From NCBI GenBank assembly GCA_000226015.1, contig JH152792.1, positions 31,960 to 92,150 of the forward strand: a DNA stretch of 60,191 nt, written 5' to 3'. A program made the position numbers and the translations under genes. This document shows, piece by piece, positions 27,066 through 39,500 of the stretch (position 1 is the stretch's first letter; every line of letters starts with the position of its first letter). Origin of the DNA: Mnemiopsis leidyi (lineage: Eukaryota > Ctenophora > Tentaculata > Lobata > Bolinopsidae). A model generated the notes under the pieces. That model did not search any database. It saw only the letters and a list, made by a program, of their open reading frames with translations, and was not told the DNA's origin.

Positions 27066-28809
27066 ATGGTTTCAACTTGTGACATGAACGTGGCTCTGCT
27101 TTGGTTAGTGTGTCTGCTCAGTCAGGTCATGCAGGGTGTTCTAAGTGCAAAGTGCACTGGGGAAGTTACAGCCAACTTAGAAGTTACTGGAGCTTTCACA
27201 AAAGTGAATGGAACTAACTATCTTGTGAGTGTATGACTTTAGACATTGTTCAGTCAGATCTGACTTAAGTTTAACTTTATTCCATCGGTAGAAGTACCAG
27301 ATCTGAAAAACAAAGTTCCAATTCCAGTTTAAAAGAATTTTGATCAAGTCACTTGGATTATCATTAAGCATTTACAGGCTTTTGTATTACTTACAAGTCC
27401 CAAAATGCCCAGATAAAGTCGAACGAGTACGCCACGTTCACTTGCTCAGGGAACGCTCAGCCCGAAGTGGAAGTGGAGAGTATTCTAGAAGTTTCCTGTT
27501 CTGGAACCTCCTCCTGGAAGATAAAGTCCTCGGCAGGAACGGGAATGGTCACCGCTAAGTGGCAGAGTAACGATGAGTGCTCTTTTGTGTCCAGCTGCAC
27601 TTTGAAGTGCTCTGCCTCGACCGACTGTGACAAAACTGGAGTCCAAGTTTACGAGGTGAACAAAGTTATCGACATTGAGAGGACTGATGTGAACTGCTCT
27701 GATGTGATGGTAGCTGGGTGTACCAGTAAAACTGATTTCGTTCATTCAATAACCAGAAATAGTGAGTGGTTACTTTAGTGAGTTTATCAAAATATTAAAA
27801 CATGCCAACATGGCTAAGTTGGTAATGATAAAGTGTTGTTTTGGACATTTTTCGCACAGAAATAAAATATCCCCACTTCACTGACTGACATCAACTCTTG
27901 ATCTCAGAGCCGTTAGGAACAGGACAATTCTGGGGGAGCACCACCTGTGAGGGAGGGAATCTGAACCCAACTGATAACATCACTACAAGTACATTTGTTG
28001 TACAGCAACCACAGGATACTTGCGAGTGTAAAACCACATTCACCTACAGAGAAGCTACTAGCAGAGGAGAGATTTGCCAGAAGCCCGTTTTCACTGAAGT
28101 AATGGCCATCAGGAATGAGGAACGTAAGTTAAGTTTTTTCACTTTTTGTTCACTCTCACTTGATAATCGATCGTATATCTCAAACTGCGACATTTTCAAA
28201 TGCCTGACAAATGGCAACGATGCGAAATTGGGAATATAGTATAAATAAGAATTTCAGGATATAACTTCTTAGTAGTTCCCACACATTACATATTTGCAAT
28301 TAATTTCAGACTGCAAAACTGGTCTTGCAGCTGGACTGGTGGCCTTTATTGTGATATTCGTCCTGCTTATTCTGTTCGTTGTATTCCTAGCCTTAAGAAA
28401 AAGGGTACGCAAGAAGAAGGAAAAGAGCAAAAAACCGGTCAGTAAAAGCAGAGAACCAGCTTTCATTTTTCAACATTTTGCCTTAAGTGACATTTCATTA
28501 AATTCCTCTCTTAGTTAATACTCCTTTCAAATTTTCTTGGCTCAACTCAATGAAGTTTGTTGACTAGCTGGCCGTCACCCTTCCAGAGAGGAACCAGGAA
28601 GTGGCTAGGAAATGCCGAGGCAAATAACTCTCCCGTCCATCTTGCAGAGTGCCGGTCAGGTGGATCGCATGACAGCTCTTGATCGGAGCAAGTTGAGTGC
28701 TCTGATAGAAGTTGCCAATGATCCAGAAGTAGATGACAGCGCGGTGAAGCTTGGTCTTCCCCGACCGGAACGCAGTCCAGAACCAGACCCAGTGTATGAC
28801 GAGATATAA
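27066..28809 (+). CDS. unrecognised cysteine-rich type I membrane protein with C-terminal tyrosine motif
   Basis: Proposed exons: 27066 to about 27228, 27378-27761, 27908-28123, 28310-28437 and 28648-28809, giving about 350 residues. The N terminus has a signal peptide (VALLWLVCLLSQVMQG). The ectodomain of about 240 residues has roughly 15 Cys and three N-glycosylation sequons, and shows no domain I can name. The membrane span is GLVAFIVIFVLLILFVVFLA, followed by a strongly basic stop-transfer (RKRVRKKKEKSKKP). The short acidic tail ends in EPDPVYDEI, a potential phosphotyrosine/SH2 site. The first donor is uncertain: gtgagt at 27225 would break phase, gtgtat at 27229 keeps it. A possible 11-codon micro-exon at 28568-28600 (weak donor) could be included; reading past it gives an early stop. 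Function unknown; a surface receptor or adhesion protein is plausible. Confidence 0.72.
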
Positions 28810-30503
28810 TCTCGGTTAATATGTTTTAGAAGGAGATACTATCTACATTGAGTAGAAGGCTATGTGAAGATGTTTTAGCAGATCAAGGATACCAGCATGT
28901 TGATCAAGTTGTGGGCAAGAGTTTAATGATAAATCTTAACATCAGCGAATATTTTACAAGATGTCATTCAGCAACTACCGATATTTTGATTGGTTAGATT
29001 GAACCTATTGTCTATTTTTAGATTCATCGGTTCATTTGTCATCAGTTCCTTAATAATCTTTCGAAATAAGAAAAGCACGTTGTTGAAATTATTTACAAAA
29101 CGTTATATACAACGTAAAGAGAAAATGTAGGCACATCACCCTAGTATTCCCAGCTTAAAACAAATGCAGCCAACTAGCTAGAAATTTCGTGAGTATTGCG
29201 ATTTTATTATACATAGCTTTAAGAGGCTTCTAAGTGCCATAAAATGACAAGTTATAACAGAACAATCCCATCGCTCACTAAGTTTCTAGCTTGAATACGG
29301 CAATCAATCTTTATCAAGAAACACTGCATCATGCACATTGCACAGGTTCTCTAATTAGAACCCACCGTTAAAAACTTTGTAATGGCACACAATAACCATT
29401 CAACTTTCTTAACGGAGCTTTACTGACTTTAGAGTGGTTCTAAAGAAGATATACCACAAAATTCGACATATCCCAGGTCAAGTTGGCCTACTTTGGGTGA
29501 AAATTGTTGCTAGTAAGAAAGGGCAGTACTTTTTCTCACAGGAAAACCACTTTCAGCCATGACCGTCAAATGAAAATGGCTTGAAAATACGATGTTTAAA
29601 GTTAAACATGAAACTATGATAATATCGTATTTATAGGTGTTTAGAAATAAATAATCCCCCAAATATCGGGGCATCTCAAGAAAAAAATTGCAATTTAATT
29701 CCTTGATAATTGTGATGTGGGATTAATCACTTCATCAAGAAAAAGTAATTCGATTCAAAAACTGAAAATTCTCTTCAAAAAATTCTCAGTGAAAAATATT
29801 GCGTAGGGATACACGATTAACTGTGTACAAAAATGTTAGATTAAAATGCAGTTAGGTTAAATTTTGTAGATAAAACATGATCAATCATGATGTAATATGT
29901 ATTCAAAAATGCGACTTATTGTCAACAAAAATAAATTAAACTATTTTTCAGATTGGCAAATATTTTACCAAAGTTCTTTTTGATCAACTAGTCATCTTAG
30001 TAGGGTTTGATATAGGAAAATTTAGTAGGAGTTAGAATTTCACCAACCCTGTTATTAATCTCTCAAACATCCAACAAACAGTGCCCCATTAAACTACTTA
30101 CATCCAACAAACAGCTCAAAACAAGAACCTCTGAATTTGGTATGAATTAAAACCTATAATTCGTGAACTATTGCATCATCACTTATCTGATAGTAGATTT
30201 GAGCGACAAATCTGCACCAGGACTTAACTACAAAACATCTACACCTCACGCAGCATAGAGACTACACCATAAATCAATTTTCTTATCTTCGCTTAATTAA
30301 CGTATGCAAAAATGGAACCGAAAATAAATATTTTCTGGCGATGCTTCCACGTAAAAAACTCAATATCATCGAGTCAATCTCAATATCATAAAACATATCG
30401 TCCACAATTTAAAATCAAAATCAACATTGCAAGCATCTCAAAGTGAACAATACGGTGCTGTAAAGTCGTAAGATAAAACAGAGAGAACACACGATCTAGC
30501 TAT
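28810..30503. other. convergent intergenic spacer
   Basis: AT-rich sequence between the stop codons of the type I membrane protein gene (+) and the semaphorin gene (-). A + strand AATAAA at 29646-29651 and a - strand AATAAA at 29203-29208 are candidate polyadenylation signals; if both are used, the 3'UTRs overlap. No open frame of note. Confidence 0.5.
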
Positions 30504-33500
30504 CTAGATAACATGGTTAACAAATCCCGGACTGAGCGGCCCACTCCGGCTGGACGGGGCCGACTGACCATTGTTCTGAGCGGACCGGTCCGCCCTCAGG
30601 TCCATGCTGTATTGTCTGTGTGAGGAGGTGGTGGGCTGGGGCGCTGATTGGGTGATGACGGCGTAGTCGCTGTTCAGGGCCGTGTAGTGGGATGAGGTGC
30701 AAGGGGGCGCCACCCCACAGTACGTCACGCCCTGGTGGTTGGGACACGTGTTGAAGTGAGTGGGGGTGTAGCGAGCGGGCGGGAAACACATGGGGGCCTG
30801 CAGTGAGGCGGGGGTAGGGGGCAGGAGAGGCGGACTGTCTCTGTCGTCGTAGGCGGGGGGAGCTTCGTCTTCTTCCAGAAGTGCACTGTCCATGTTAGGT
30901 AGCTGCGTGAGCAGTTCTGTGGGAGACAACCCGTTAGTTCAGAGAGTTGCATTGCTAAATATATTGTACTTGATGTAGTTTTGTCTTACATTTTAAGTGT
31001 TCAGATATTATAATTAAAAGGTAAACTTAATCAGAGTTTATCGTACAGTTTCTAGACGTTTCAAAAGCAGAACGGAATGTATCTCTCCACAAACCTGATC
31101 GGAGAGGAAGGGGAGGAGGAACCAGTGTAGAGGGGTAAGGACAGCTGAACATGCCACTATCCCGCCACTCCTCAGGCCGGCACATCTGGTAGGGGAGGGT
31201 GTTTACCGGGGTCCAGGGACCTCGGGTGTGTACTCGACCATCAAACACGTGACCTCCGGGGGTCTGGGAAACGTCAGATTCCTGAAGTGGGGGATAGTTT
31301 ATTGTAGAGTTGACAACAGTGACTTAGTGACAGTATGGTCACTGACTTTTAGTCAGGGTTAGGCTTTAGCAGTTTTGATAGTCTTTGACTGCATAGTATT
31401 GCGACTTGAATTTTTTGAATCAGGAACAAAAACTCAGACATGAATTATGGACTGATTATTTACACACTTATAGTTATACATTTAATAGATTGTTGGATTA
31501 GGAAGATGCTTTGATTAGTTTCTGATTACAGGGTCATGTATTTTACTGATTAGTTTCCCAGGCAATTAACACACAACTTACAAGATACGGATTGAAGTAC
31601 TGTTTATCGAAATCAAATTTCACGTTCGATACTTCGACGAGGCACCCCTAGAATTTGAATAGCTCAACAAATACATTTGAGTGATGAAAGCCCGCTGTAT
31701 ACATAAATTACTGGAAAATTTCAGACAAAATGTCTGAACTTACCCTCTTCTTACGATGTTTCCGGTAGAGGTTATGGACGATCAGTCCGATGACGAAACA
31801 GATGACAGCGCTGACTACAATCGCTACAACCATCCCTACCATAGTTATGTTAGGGATTGCTGGTGGAGCTGGCGGATCTTCAGTTTTTTCCATTGCTCCT
31901 TCTGTGAATATCATTCATCAATGTCAACACTTGTTACGAGTTTAACAATTTTACGGATCTAGTTTAAAGCTTTGTATTTTTCCATGACATGATAGATGTT
32001 TGAAGAATCTTACTCTTATTAAACACGAATATAACTCACCAGAAATAACAAGTTGACCAATCTTACTGGAAACATGTCCTTCACTGTTAGTTGCAGTGCA
32101 CCAGTACTTTCCCTCGTCTTCCTTCAAGACCCGGTATATCTTGAGGAAACCTAACTCCGTTATCTCCGAACCGTCTGGAATGTTCGCTCCTTCTTTGAAC
32201 CACTGGATCTGTTAAAAGGAACCGCTTGACGATGATTCACGACACACGTGAGAATACACAAACAACAAGCTCATTCCTTAGCAAGTTTAATAACGAAAAT
32301 ATTTGATTGAGAAGAAGATTTAATGTTTAAAACTCGAGTTATGTGGTGTAATAATGACCCACCGTTGGTCGAGGGCTGCCTTCAGCCTGACATTGCAGCT
32401 CGATGTTGATGTCCTCCTCAAAAGCAGAGATGTTTTCAGGCTGCATGGTGAAGTAGGGTTTCTCAGTGACAGTGATAGTGCCCTGTTCTGAAACTCTGCC
32501 ACTGGTGTTGTTTAGAGTACACACGTACGTTCCCATATCGCTTAACTGTACCTACAGGAGTATCCCGTTAAGTACTTTAATTCAAAGCATGGACATATAC
32601 TTTATAAAACACTGCATATAAAACACGACATGCATAATGCATAATTTTACTCCTTCACCGAATGGTGAACTATTGAAAGCAGTAAGCAGTACGGTGTACA
32701 CTCTTAACAACCACCCAGAGCTGGTAGGGACTTACCGAAGGTATCATAAGATATCTGTTAGTCTCGACTGCCTTCCTAGTGATGGGAGCCCCGTCCTCCC
32801 TCCTCCACCTTCCCGCCTCCCCGTCTCTACCGCTGCACAGCAGAGTTACTGGCGTTCCTCTTGCTGCCGTCACTTTCGCCGGCTTCTCTCGGAACCTGAA
32901 CCGTTATTCTTTAGAGTTTAGTTGACAAGGCTGAAGGCATTTTAGAATTACGGAAGTTCGAGTGTACGTTCCAACAATGTAGTGATTTAGAGGAAATACA
33001 CGGGGAATTTACACGAGAAATACACGGGGAATTTACACGAGAAATGTAATGTACTCACGTTGGTAAAGGAAGACAAGTCTCAGTTGGCCGAACGAGATCA
33101 GATACTAGACACTCTGACTGGCTAGCGACACATCTCATTTCGTTGGTAGTTTTACACCAGCTACAATACGGGTAATACAGGTCCAGGCATTCACTGAAAT
33201 TGAAATGTTTTGTCTGGTAGAATAAGGGAAAGGATCGCTGGAGAATGAAAACAGGACCGATAGATACTTGATGGCCATAGCTAAGCTAACGCTATTCTAA
33301 ATGAAATCAGGTGCGCGCGCAACACATGGTTAAAAAAGGACATGCGCGCATAGAACAGCCCATGTCGCGTGTTCCGTAAATGATCTGGAAAGTTACGTCT
33401 CGACAACACGGCTCCTGCAAACATTGAAAATGGAGGCCTGGGAGACGCGGAAACTCCCAGCCTAGGTCAATGAAACCCGTACAATTTTGTGGCCTCTAAT

Positions 33501-36500
33501 TAGCCTCAATCGTAATGGCAAATTAACACAAGAATTACCCTGAGCTATGAAGAGTTGGTGATGGTCAAGTGTGTCGCGTTGTGGATCAGAATTACACTAC
33601 TAGTTAATGCAACTAACCTGCAAGTTGCAGCGTGCTGACAGGCATCCTCCAGGGAAGTTGGGATCTTTATGACCCAGGAGTTAGATAGAGCGTAGATGAT
33701 GTTGGTGTCTTGAGATATGGAGAGAGATATTACTGCCCCGCGCGGGGCTGTCTTCACAATACTGTAGTGGGTTACCCCAGTCAGGCCAGCCTCTAAACCA
33801 ACCCGTACTACGTAGCCCTCCTCTGAAATTACACTGTCATTAGATCTTCTCATTTTAATGAATAATTTATGCGGCGCTTGGGAATGGTCACAGACATTAG
33901 AAATCTTCTCATAAATTTCTAACCTAACCGTGGCCTAGAGGAGAATGTTTATTATGTTGGTATTTAAATTTTCCTCCGAATGAAATGCACAAGATTTAGA
34001 GAGAAGGAAAATGTTTCTTTTTTTGCTATTAAGTTTTCCTCAAATGAACTGTACAAGATTTAGAGAAGGCGGGATCTAGACTCAGCAAACTGGCTCGTTA
34101 ATGAAATCTAATTAGGATTTCCTTTTGTTAACCATGTTGTACATATTTGGTACACAGTGTAGACGCATGCTGTCCTTCAAATTAACTCTTATCGCAGGTA
34201 TGCCCAATAATCTCAGGAATTCTTGCGACTTCATCCTTGACGCGTATAATTTAGACCGATATTAAAAAGTTGTTTGATAAGTGTTTCTTATCAAGCCGGT
34301 GCATGAGGCAAATGTTTAAATTAGCTGACTACCTGGGACCTATATGGGGCAAGATAAAGCGGGGCAGTGTGGTAGATGCCCAGAAATAGACGAGGATGAA
34401 ATTAAGACTAAACTGTTAAACACCCCCCGGAGTGCCATGGTTCCTGATTAATGAGCCTGCTGCAGTAGCAGGACAGGGAACATTCACGCAAACTTGTTTA
34501 CAAAACCTCCCACACTCTCAGAGGGGGCCAACAATCCACCAATCACAGCAGAGTATTGCTCCCACGTGACCCGGCACTGTCCAATGAGGTGCTGAGGTGG
34601 TCTGAGGGGGACAAATAGAATGCGGAGGTGGCCACGAGGCGAACTTGCTTGTTGGTGAATATAAAGTCTCCTCGTTTGGTAAACACCCGTGTACTTTACC
34701 CCCCGTGTAGGTTATGTGTATATTTGTTGTGGGGACATGTTACACAGGCAGTAAGCACCCCCTCTGTGTACATGTCACGATGTTATGATGGGGCGTGGCT
34801 GGGAACTCACAGATCTCCGTTATTATCGTTATTGACTTATAGCGACAATGAGAGAGAGATAGAGCTGTCATTGTGACAAATCGGGACGCGATGACACATC
34901 CAGGGGAAAAAGTAACGGAATGGTACAAGCAATATCCTGGTACATCTGCTTGTTACCTGCAGATCGGGCAATGGTCAATTTACAGTACCTGTTATAAACC
35001 AGGACAATGACCCAGAAATTCCTATCATTGTTACCGCACTTCATAGAAGTATAGAGACGAGTTATAATATAGAGCTAACAATGGAATCAGCAGGTAGATC
35101 TGTAAATACCAGTAATTGGCTGCGTTTTATTGGTGATTATAGATGTATGTGATTTATGTATAACAATTATCAGCGAAGCAGGAGAGCACTGGTGCGTGAT
35201 AACGTCATGTACATGAGCTGGTGGATTACCTCCGAGCCTTAAAAAAAGAGATGAGCAGCAGAGCTCGAGTTTAAAACAGTTCGGGTGCATGTTAACTCCT
35301 GCATATAAAGAACAGGCCGCTAATTCTCGAACACGTAAAAAGTTAGGTTCACGGTCCGGGGATCGCCACGATGGCATATTATGGCATATTATGTTGAAGT
35401 CTTTGCTTATCAAACGTGTAATCAGAGTCCTTCACAAGAATCCGACTAGATCGCAATTCTTGCTAACGCTCTAAAACGTCACCATTAAAAGTTCACAGAG
35501 AATCCAACTGTGAAGTTCCGAATCTCAGAAGCGGGCTAATTGAGGTAGCTCTCTTTAAAACGGTGTTTATTATGCATACAAAATGTTCTATTTCCAAGTA
35601 GACTCCCACGGCAGTGATCTGTACTGAACGTGGATTTGTTAATATACGCTGACCGCGAAATTCCAGATCACAATCAAGATGTCCTGAATAAAACCAAACT
35701 TCCCGGGCATCATCTATCCAAGGATCCTTGGACCGACCCAATTCATCCGACGGCCCCTTCGACCATCACATCCTCACAAATCCTCAAAAATTCACACCTT
35801 AGAGTTCCCAAAGTTCGGTAAGCTTGACGATACGGGATTTATTAACTTTCTAACACCTCCAGATTACCCGGTCTGACTTCGTTAATGCGGACGGGACGAT
35901 CCATCAAGGATGACTAAAGGCTTCCATATTTGCACCCTATTACCCTAAGTACACCATCCCTGTCTGTTCTCTCTTCCCATTCAGTTTTTACACAGACCTC
36001 AGTTAAGCCGAGATATTGGTTATTTATCTCGAGAAGCGAGATCTGGAATCTGAGTTTTACAGCCCCTCTACCAACACTAAATCTGGCTGGACTAAACAGA
36101 AAGTTCAAGTTCTAGGAAATCTAGAGACATGTCTGTAATCAGGGATGTGGAGCAGTAGACAACAGCACTTTGTCAAACTTAGGAGAGTAACTTACAGAGC
36201 ACACAGCCCACATTCCACCTGATAAGGGAGCTTCACATCGATTTTATTAGCGTTGAGGGATTTAGTTCCCCGCTAATCTCGTCAAGCTATCAGATATTTT
36301 CAGTCGATGTCGTTAATCCATCATCTTGCTAACCACAGCGACAATTGCGACACCATCAGACGCTGCTTTATTCGTCAGTTAGAAGGTATCAGCGCTATTG
36401 TATGGATGTGACAAGTAGAACCCAACAGTAGAACTACAAACAGACAATACACACCTTTATAGATAAAGGGATAAAGGGTTAATGGAGGTAATTCTAATTA

Positions 36501-39500
36501 GTAGCTAACTAATCTAGGTAATTAAGCACGTGTATTGGATGTTGCGGCGACCGTGATCACTATAATTGCACACCACAGGGCCCATCTGACGTCACATTAC
36601 GTTCTACGGCCGAGTGGTTAGATTGATCCTTAAAATCTCATTTTCATAACCTCAAACAGGGATATAACCTCAAATAGGGATATAATTTCCCTTGAAATTG
36701 GAGTGTAACAGCAAGCAGTCCACAAATTTGCGTTGACTTAACAATATTTATTCCATATTGAATTAGACATTTTCTTAAAATCTCTAAAAATCGTAGCTCT
36801 GAGTTGAACATGAGTAGCCGGCAAAACGGCTCCAACTTTCTACATCTAGACCCTGTTCAGACTAGTATACCGTCCGATTTAATTTGGGTTAATTTGGTAA
36901 CGCAAGAAGAAGCCCCAATAACGGTTAATTCAGATGGGGACAATAGGAGATTAGCCAGAGGAGTTATGGAGTGGAAAATCACAGCGTGTTTAATTTGAGT
37001 GGAAATTATTTAAAAATTAACGGCTTTACTGAGACGCGTCATAAGACCAATGTCCACTACGAAGTGTTGTCCAATTATTCAGAATCGGGTGGTGGCCCAA
37101 ACAAGGGAAAACAGGGATATATGTAGAAAGCAGTGAGGTACTCCATCAGTTACCAAGGTGGAATTAACTGAGTTATATCTGAACTGTGAATAAACTGAGT
37201 AGAGACTGAGAAGAGATAAGTTTACCTGATCCAGCGTAGATGATGGTGTGGTCTCTTTCTCCGACATGTTTAGTTATCACCGCCACACTCGTTAGCCTGA
37301 AAATAACAAAATCTTAATTTCAATCTTTTCTCGTGTGCAAATATTTCATGCTTAGCCATCTAGCATTTAACCACCCCCAAAATCTAGCTCGAAAACCGCT
37401 AAATGAAAACAAAAACTCTACACACTAATAGATATGCAGTGTACTGGCGCCTGTTACTGTTTGTGTAGCTAGTGTAGTTTATTCTGACTACTACTTAGGC
37501 TGGCTGCAGTTTGTGTAGCTAGTGTAGTTGACTCTGACGACTACTTAGACTGGCTGCAGTTTGTGTAGCTAGTGTAGTTGACTCTGACTACTACTTAGGC
37601 TGGCTGCAGTTTGTGTATCTAGTGTAGTTGACTCTGACTACTACTTAGGCTGGCTGCAGTTTGTGTAGCTAGTGTAGTTGACTCTGACTACTACTTAGGC
37701 TGGCTGCAGTTTGTGTAGCTAGTGTAGTTGAGTCTGAAGACTACTCAGGCTGGCTGCAGTTTGTGTAGCTAGTGTAGTTGAGTCTTAAGACTACTTAGAC
37801 TGGCTGCAGTTTGTGTAGCTAGTGTAGTTGAGTCTGAAGACTACTCAGGCTGGCAGCAGTTTGTGTAGCTAGTGTAGTTGAGTCTGAAGACTACTCAGGC
37901 TGGCTGCAGTTGCGGTTATCAAGCTGAATTCCGGCACTTTGTCCGCTCCTCGAGAGCTGCTGGAGCGCGTGTGCTCCTCAGCAGTCCACGACAAAGTGCA
38001 TGCTGGACAGTAATATCAGACCGGAGTTTTAATTGTACATCACAGCTTGACCAATAGCTGGCACCAGTTCCGACCACGTGATCCGATCTTGTCCAATGAT
38101 AAGGTGAGGACCGGCAGACAGCTCTCAATCAAGTTAAAATAACAGAACTTAAATCAGAACGGCAGAAGATGGACTGTTCTTTTGAAGTGTGCCTACCGAT
38201 TAAAGTAATAGACTCGTAATAGAGGCACGATGATAGGGATTTGGACCAGGTATGTCGGGTTAAATGGGATCCACTCAAATCTCCGACTTCCAAGTTGTCG
38301 ACCAGACATTGAGACACAGGAACGGGGATCAAGCCTAGAATCAGGCACACATTTCGTGATCCTGCATGGCGTTGACATACAGTTTTCATCCTTCAGGTCA
38401 AAGTTCAGCATTGTTGTTCGTGTATCTATAGTATATTCTATACCGTCAACCAATGAAATGAGAGGTGCTGGACGACTTTAGAGAATCAAACTCATTAAAA
38501 TTAATGTGATAACTTGAGAACTTTCCACTCTGTCATCGCAGTAACGCAATCACAAATTAAGTTGACCGGACCGTTTTTCGACAGATGATTTACACGTGGC
38601 TGCTGCGCTCTCAAGAGCTCTATCCAAAGCATTTGGACACAGTTGGTTGGTTTTCACACAAAGGGACATCTGGTCCGGGATATTTGATACGAAGCTCCGC
38701 AATTCATTGCTGGCATCCCATTAAGTTGTTTGGAATATGAGCAGGCTTGGTGCTGTAAAATACGGTGATGTTCTCAAAGAGAAGGCTGGGCATGATATGG
38801 CGGATTTCTGAGAGCTGAGCCGTGAACACACAACTGTAAATTTTCTGAGAGAGGTGAAAATTATACTTTTGTCAAGACTCCCAGACCATCTGCTATGCCA
38901 GGTGAGGAAGGTGGATTCACACCTACTAGCTTCATCTCTTAACCCATTCTTTTACTATACTACTGCTTACCGTGCGGAGAATAAGTAGTCTAACTAACAT
39001 TAAATCATAGTAATAAAGTAAAAATATACTATTATCAATATTTGATAGTATTATACTAAAAACTAAGTACATACCTAGTTTCAGTTTGAGTGTAGTAGAG
39101 CGGTTCACTTTGCGATATAGCTCGTTCCATCATCGTCTGAGTGGCGGCCACATTTATCGACTTCTTGTTGGAGCACTGAGAGGAAGAATTGTCAGGAACT
39201 AGATACCTTTCTTTTGACGTCAAACTTACCTCCAGATACTTAGGATAATTTCAAATAACTCAGCAGATCAAAGGGAGCTAGTTGGATTCGTACGTCAGGC
39301 TTAATAGTCGTTTTGAAGTGAATTTAACTCAACTACGATCAGTTTTTCTTTGGAAGACTACAATGGATATTGGTTAGAACTTGCACGAGAAGTTTCACTT
39401 CCATCCATTTTCCTGTCATGTTAAACATTCAACCCTAGACAATATTTCAGTCTCTAGCACCGTGCATGATTTAAAGTACAGAACAAAACACTCCTGGTGG

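Noticed and set aside
37919-38481. Several frames on both strands near 38.2 kb, including a Cys-containing 86-residue frame
   Set aside because: They overlap in conflicting frames, show no semaphorin similarity, and the flanking exons already join in phase.
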